Shown in pieces: positions 14,952-19,102 of a DNA stretch of 19,102 nt. Position 1 is the first letter of the stretch. The number at the start of each line of letters is the position of its first letter. This DNA comes from an uncultured Clostridia bacterium (GTDB lineage: Bacteria; Bacillota; Clostridia; Oscillospirales; Oscillospiraceae). Location: contig CALCRH010000235.1 in the NCBI GenBank assembly GCA_937894515.1, positions 1-19,102 on the forward strand. The letters are read 5' to 3'. A model generated the notes under the pieces. That model did not search any database, was not told the origin of the DNA, and worked only from the letters and a program-made list of their open reading frames with translations. The translations under genes and the position numbers were made by a program.

Positions 14952-15087
14952 TCTATTGTGGGGCTTACCACTGGTATAGATTGGTTAAACATAATGGCAG
15001 TGCAGAGAATACTTGAGCAGATGGAAGACTTTGCAAGTGCACTGGAAGAAGGACGATGAGAGACATCACAGGTGTATTGTGTTTTAT
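14952..15087 (+). other. Short spacer with an in-frame continuation of the preceding gene
   Basis: After the TGA at 14949-14951 the same frame stays open for 35 codons to TGA 15057-15059. It encodes TTGIDWLNIMAVQRILEQMEDF and a further acidic, helix-like end. ATG 14994 lacks a Shine-Dalgarno site. The stretch looks protein-like and may be the cut-off tail of the M48-like protein or a remnant of another gene; an independent gene is doubtful. Confidence 0.25.
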
Positions 15088-15118
15088 AAAAAAAGAAAGC
15101 GCCATGCTTTCTTTTTTT
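15088..15118 (+). terminator. Strong intrinsic terminator closing the nine-gene run
   Basis: A perfect 13-base-pair stem pairs 15088-15100 with 15106-15118 around a five-base loop. The descending arm ends in seven T. The A-rich opposite arm means it could also act on the minus strand. It separates the esterase/amidohydrolase run from the regulator-nucleotidyltransferase pair. Confidence 0.88.
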
Positions 15119-15132
15119 GTCAGAATCATCAG

Positions 15133-15154
15133 AACTGTCGCTTCGTCGACAGTT
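15133..15154. promoter_or_regulatory. Inverted repeat, possible operator of the XRE-NTase unit
   Basis: AACTGTCG (15133-15140) and CGACAGTT (15147-15154) form a perfect 8-base inverted repeat with a six-base spacer. The repeat ends 17 bases before the -35 box. The adjacent gene encodes an XRE-type DNA-binding protein, so autoregulation through this repeat is a reasonable inference. Confidence 0.4.
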
Positions 15155-15171
15155 TGTCACCATTATGCCTA

Positions 15172-15200
15172 TTGACCATATATCGGCCAACCGTTATAAT
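15172..15200 (+). promoter_or_regulatory. Housekeeping-type promoter for the XRE-NTase pair
   Basis: TTGACC (15172-15177) and TATAAT (15195-15200) are separated by an ideal 17 bases. Transcription would start near 15207, right at the AGAGGT ribosome site (15207-15212), giving a very short leader before ATG 15222. Confidence 0.75.
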
Positions 15201-15221
15201 AATTGCAGAGGTAGTGGCACT

Positions 15222-15791
15222 ATGACCATACAAAATATCCTAAAAGAGAATAATATTTCCATATATAAGCTGTCAAAAACCAGTTCTGTTCCGTATGCAA
15301 CATGTAACGATATCGTAAGCGGCAAGGCCCAGCTCGAAAAATGCAGTGCAGAAACAGTTTATAAAATCGCGCAGGCACTCAACATTCCTATGGAATCCAT
15401 TCTGGCGCCGTGCTTTGAGAAGCGCGGCACCTTTGAAAACTTTAAAAGCACTATATGCCATCGTGTAAAAGAACTTGGCGATATTAATTTCATTATAGAT
15501 ACTCTGCAAAGTCAGGATATTCGCAGGTATTATGAACGTAAATGGTATCCGGAAAGCTTATATCTGCTTGCCATGCTTGATTATATCAGCAGAGAAAATG
15601 ATGTTCCTATCTGCGATGAATATGATGACATCCGAAAATGCAGACTTGAAAAACCCGTATATCCGGCAAGTGTCCTTGCCATATCTGCTGCATCAAAAAA
15701 GGACTCTGTCTTACGGCGCAGCGCTAAATCAGCTATTCCGGAATTCAAAAGATTTAATATCATTGAAAATGAGGTAAGAAATGTCATCTGA
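15222..15791 (+). CDS. XRE-family helix-turn-helix regulator (probable antitoxin of an NTase pair)
   Basis: The 189-residue protein starts with a Cro/CI-type helix-turn-helix over about residues 1-60 (IQNILKENNISIYKLSKTSS, then YKIAQALNIPMESIL). The rest, rich in Tyr, Glu and Lys and including YYERKWYPESLYLLAMLDYI, is a C-terminal domain I do not recognise. ATG 15222 is chosen because it follows the promoter at 15172-15200 and the AGAGGT site; a longer in-frame TTG start at 15117 would lie upstream of that promoter. The gene overlaps the nucleotidyltransferase by 11 bases. Base composition is visibly more AT-rich than the upstream operon, suggesting separate acquisition. By analogy with AbiEi/AbiEii and MNT/HEPN-type modules it probably represses the operon and counteracts the NTase. 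Confidence 0.75.
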   Translation: MTIQNILKENNISIYKLSKTSSVPYATCNDIVSGKAQLEKCSAETVYKIAQALNIPMESILAPCFEKRGTFENFKSTICHRVKELGDINFIIDTLQSQDIRRYYERKWYPESLYLLAMLDYISRENDVPICDEYDDIRKCRLEKPVYPASVLAISAASKKDSVLRRSAKSAIPEFKRFNIIENEVRNVI

Positions 15792-16551
15792 CAGGCCCAT
15801 AGAATTTACAAAGGAAAACATAGACACATATTTGAAAGAGGTTGCTAAAGAATACAAAAAACAGCTAAGCAAAAACATGCCTGCTGAAATGATTCTCATC
15901 GGTGGCGCTTCTGTACTTATCAATTATGGTTTCAGAGATATGACGACAGATATAGATGCCATCATTCAGGCTGCAACAGCCATGAAGGATGTAATCAATC
16001 GTGTCGGAGACAAGTATCATCTTCCAAACGGCTGGCTTAATCAGGATTTCAAGAATACCGATTCGTATTCTCCGAAACTGCTACAGTTTTCTAAGCACTA
16101 TAAAATTTATGCAAAAGTACTCACCGTAAGAACCGTTGCCGCTGAATATCTGGTAGCAATGAAGCTTCGTTCCGGCAGACAGTATAAAAGTGATTTGTCA
16201 GATGTATTAGGAATACTCGCCGAGCATGAAAAGAAAGGTTCTCCCATTACTCTGGAGCAAATACAAAAAGCTGTATCTGACCTGTATGGAAGCTGGGATG
16301 CGCTTTCAGAAGCGTCCCGCAACTTTATCATGAATGCAATGAACGATGGCCACTTCAATGATCTTTACATGAAGGCAGTTGCCGGAGAAAAAGAAACCAA
16401 AGAACTATTGGTTGAATTTGAAAAGAAATATCCCGGCAAAACCAAAATAGCAAATGTCGATTCTATAGTTGGAAATCTCCAGAAAAAGACAAACAGAGCA
16501 TCAATACTGGCTGATCTTAGAAAAAAGAAAACAGATAATGGTTCGAACTAA
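15781..16551 (+). CDS. Nucleotidyltransferase-fold protein, AbiEii/DUF6036-like (probable toxin)
   Basis: The 256-residue protein shows the minimal nucleotidyltransferase signature: ILIGGASVLINYGFR (residues 38-52) followed by TTDIDAII with D57 and D59 as metal ligands. AAEYLVAMKLRSGRQYKSDLSDV and a helical C-terminus follow, as in AbiEii-type and DUF6036 proteins. GAGGT at 15771-15775 inside the upstream gene lies five bases before the ATG, and the two genes overlap by 11 bases, so they are coupled. The Lys-rich C-terminal end (after about residue 205) fits RNA binding. AbiEii-like enzymes transfer nucleotides to tRNA or other RNA and stop growth on phage infection. That role is inferred from family and pairing, not proven here; a housekeeping NTase function is possible. 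Confidence 0.75.
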   Translation: MSSDRPIEFTKENIDTYLKEVAKEYKKQLSKNMPAEMILIGGASVLINYGFRDMTTDIDAIIQAATAMKDVINRVGDKYHLPNGWLNQDFKNTDSYSPKLLQFSKHYKIYAKVLTVRTVAAEYLVAMKLRSGRQYKSDLSDVLGILAEHEKKGSPITLEQIQKAVSDLYGSWDALSEASRNFIMNAMNDGHFNDLYMKAVAGEKETKELLVEFEKKYPGKTKIANVDSIVGNLQKKTNRASILADLRKKKTDNGSN

Positions 16552-16593
16552 TGTTTCCATTCCTTTCGCAGTAACGATCGTCATTGCTCCAGT

Positions 16594-16684
16594 CATTGCA
16601 ATTATTCTCATTCATTGATCCTCCGCTTGTACAGTGACGATTACAAGTGTATAGGATCTGAGAATTAATTGTAATGGCTTTTTT
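16594..16684 (+). terminator. Long compound hairpin with T tail after the NTase gene
   Basis: Three nested stems line up. The outer arms are 16594-16610 with 16659-16676 (17 pairs with one bulged base and a G-U pair). The middle pair is GATCCT 16617-16622 with AGGATC 16653-16658. The inner pair is CTTGTA 16626-16631 with TACAAG 16642-16647. Six T follow at 16679-16684. It should terminate the XRE-NTase transcript but is larger than a plain terminator. Confidence 0.7.
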
Positions 16685-16904
16685 GATCCGACTCAGATTG
16701 GCTCTTTTGTCCCGACTCGGATCGCCCGACGCTTACAAAAAAACGAAGGACACATACTAATGAAGAAAAACATATATTGACAGATTGAATAATCTATTAT
16801 TTTTCTTTATAATTAAAGTGTTAGAAATGGACAATCGAGGAATTGTGCTGTTTTTGCAAAATGCATTAAATTACAATATGATTGTTAATTACCACAAATG
16901 ACCG
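16685..16904. other. Convergent intergenic stretch without a gene
   Basis: With the hairpin before it, this completes a 353-base gene-free region (16552-16904) between two convergent transcripts. It is AT-rich. TTGACA at 16778-16783 and TATAAT at 16808-16813 are 24 bases apart, too far for a normal promoter. The imperfect direct repeat CCGACTCAGAT/CCGACTCGGAT (starting 16689 and 16712) has no known meaning. I see no clear hppA terminator. Confidence 0.4.
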
Positions 16905-18899
<1,995 letters not shown>

Positions 18900-18924
18900 G
18901 GCAATTCCTCCTTATCTAAAAACC

Positions 18925-18951
18925 AAAAATCCCCCCTGTAAAAGGGGGGAT
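18925..18951 (-). terminator. Terminator-like hairpin in the hppA leader
   Basis: On the minus strand, ATCCCCCCT and AGGGGGGAT form a perfect 9-base-pair stem (18929-18937 with 18943-18951) around a five-base loop. Five T follow (18925-18929), only about 12 bases before the AAGGAGG site of hppA. It is either the end of a gene beyond the right edge or an attenuator inside the hppA leader. Confidence 0.7.
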
Positions 18952-19022
18952 CGAACTTATAAAAAAGTATTTTCGACGTTTCTTTTTCAATGAATCAGTC
19001 TCCATATGCAGAAAGTTCTAGT

Positions 19023-19041
19023 CGGCGGAGACACTCCGCCG
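19023..19041 (-). promoter_or_regulatory. GC-rich leader hairpin upstream of hppA
   Basis: CGGCGGAG (19023-19030) and CTCCGCCG (19034-19041) make an 8-base-pair stem with a three-base loop. Downstream on the minus strand, GAACTT (19013-19018) can pair with AAGTTC (18953-18958). Together with the terminator-like hairpin this gives a structured leader of about 150 bases. I do not recognise a known riboswitch class. Confidence 0.45.
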
Positions 19042-19060
19042 GGGGATCGTCTGTTCCGTA

Positions 19061-19069
19061 ATCATAGCA
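19061..19069 (-). promoter_or_regulatory. Possible extended -10 promoter for hppA
   Basis: The minus strand reads TGCTATGAT here, an extended -10 element (TG-n-TATGAT). A -35-like TTGTGG (19088-19093) is 21 bases away, which is too far to count. If used, transcription would begin near 19054. Confidence 0.35.
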
Positions 19070-19102
19070 TGCCTTATCGGCTTTTTCCACAAAATTTCTG
19101 TT

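Noticed and set aside
14897..15190. A 97-codon minus-strand frame across the spacer after the M48-like gene
   Set aside because: It runs through the strong terminator hairpin, has no ribosome site I can see, and has a Ser/Lys-rich composition without motifs.
792..16716. The 12-base string TTTTGTCCCGAC at 792-803 and again at 16705-16716, possibly attachment-like sites bracketing the region
   Set aside because: Several 12-base coincidences are expected in 19 kb. The matches do not extend, and no integrase or tRNA gene is nearby.
16778..16813. TTGACA and TATAAT as a promoter reading toward hppA's 3' end
   Set aside because: The boxes are 24 bases apart and no plus-strand gene follows.

Overview
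The window looks like a chromosomal stretch from an anaerobic, gut-type member of the Clostridia (Lachnospiraceae/Oscillospiraceae-like). This is inferred from strong AGGAGG-type ribosome sites, roughly balanced base composition, a K+-dependent membrane pyrophosphatase and the gene families present; no gene fixes the species.

Layout. (1) 1-787: the last codons of a sensor histidine kinase, overlapping a response regulator (82-765) that ends in an intrinsic terminator. (2) 931-14951: a run of nine same-strand genes with mostly tiny gaps, probably one operon. In order: two type-B carboxylesterases with intact Ser/Glu/His triads, a PTP-loop (tyrosine-phosphatase-like) protein, four tandem paralogous Amidohydro_3/YtcJ-type metal hydrolases, a membrane-anchored type-B esterase homologue that has lost all three catalytic residues, and a membrane M48/HtpX-like protein that has lost two of three zinc ligands. 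A strong terminator (15088-15118) closes the run. (3) 15133-16551: an AT-richer two-gene unit with its own consensus promoter and an upstream inverted repeat, encoding an XRE-family regulator and an AbiEii/MNT-like nucleotidyltransferase, which resembles a toxin-antitoxin or abortive-infection pair. A long compound hairpin terminator follows. (4) 16905-18899, minus strand: hppA, an ion-pumping membrane pyrophosphatase, with a structured leader containing a terminator-like hairpin before the start codon.

How the parts may work together. The active esterases and the four amidohydrolases have no visible signal peptides, so ester and amide/cyclic-amide hydrolysis probably happens in the cytosol. 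Positive-inside charges suggest that both membrane proteins face their degenerate catalytic domains into the cytosol as well. I infer a locus that takes up and dismantles, or senses, a family of related acylated/amide compounds. The four amidohydrolases would cover substrate variants, and the two pseudoenzymes would act as sensor, scaffold or regulator. The upstream two-component pair is a candidate regulator by position only. No substrate can be named from sequence.

The best candidates for something undescribed are the pseudoesterase/pseudo-protease pair attached to active homologues in the same operon, and the amidohydrolase array. Its third member has a core with very different synonymous codon use, flanked by ends resembling its neighbours.
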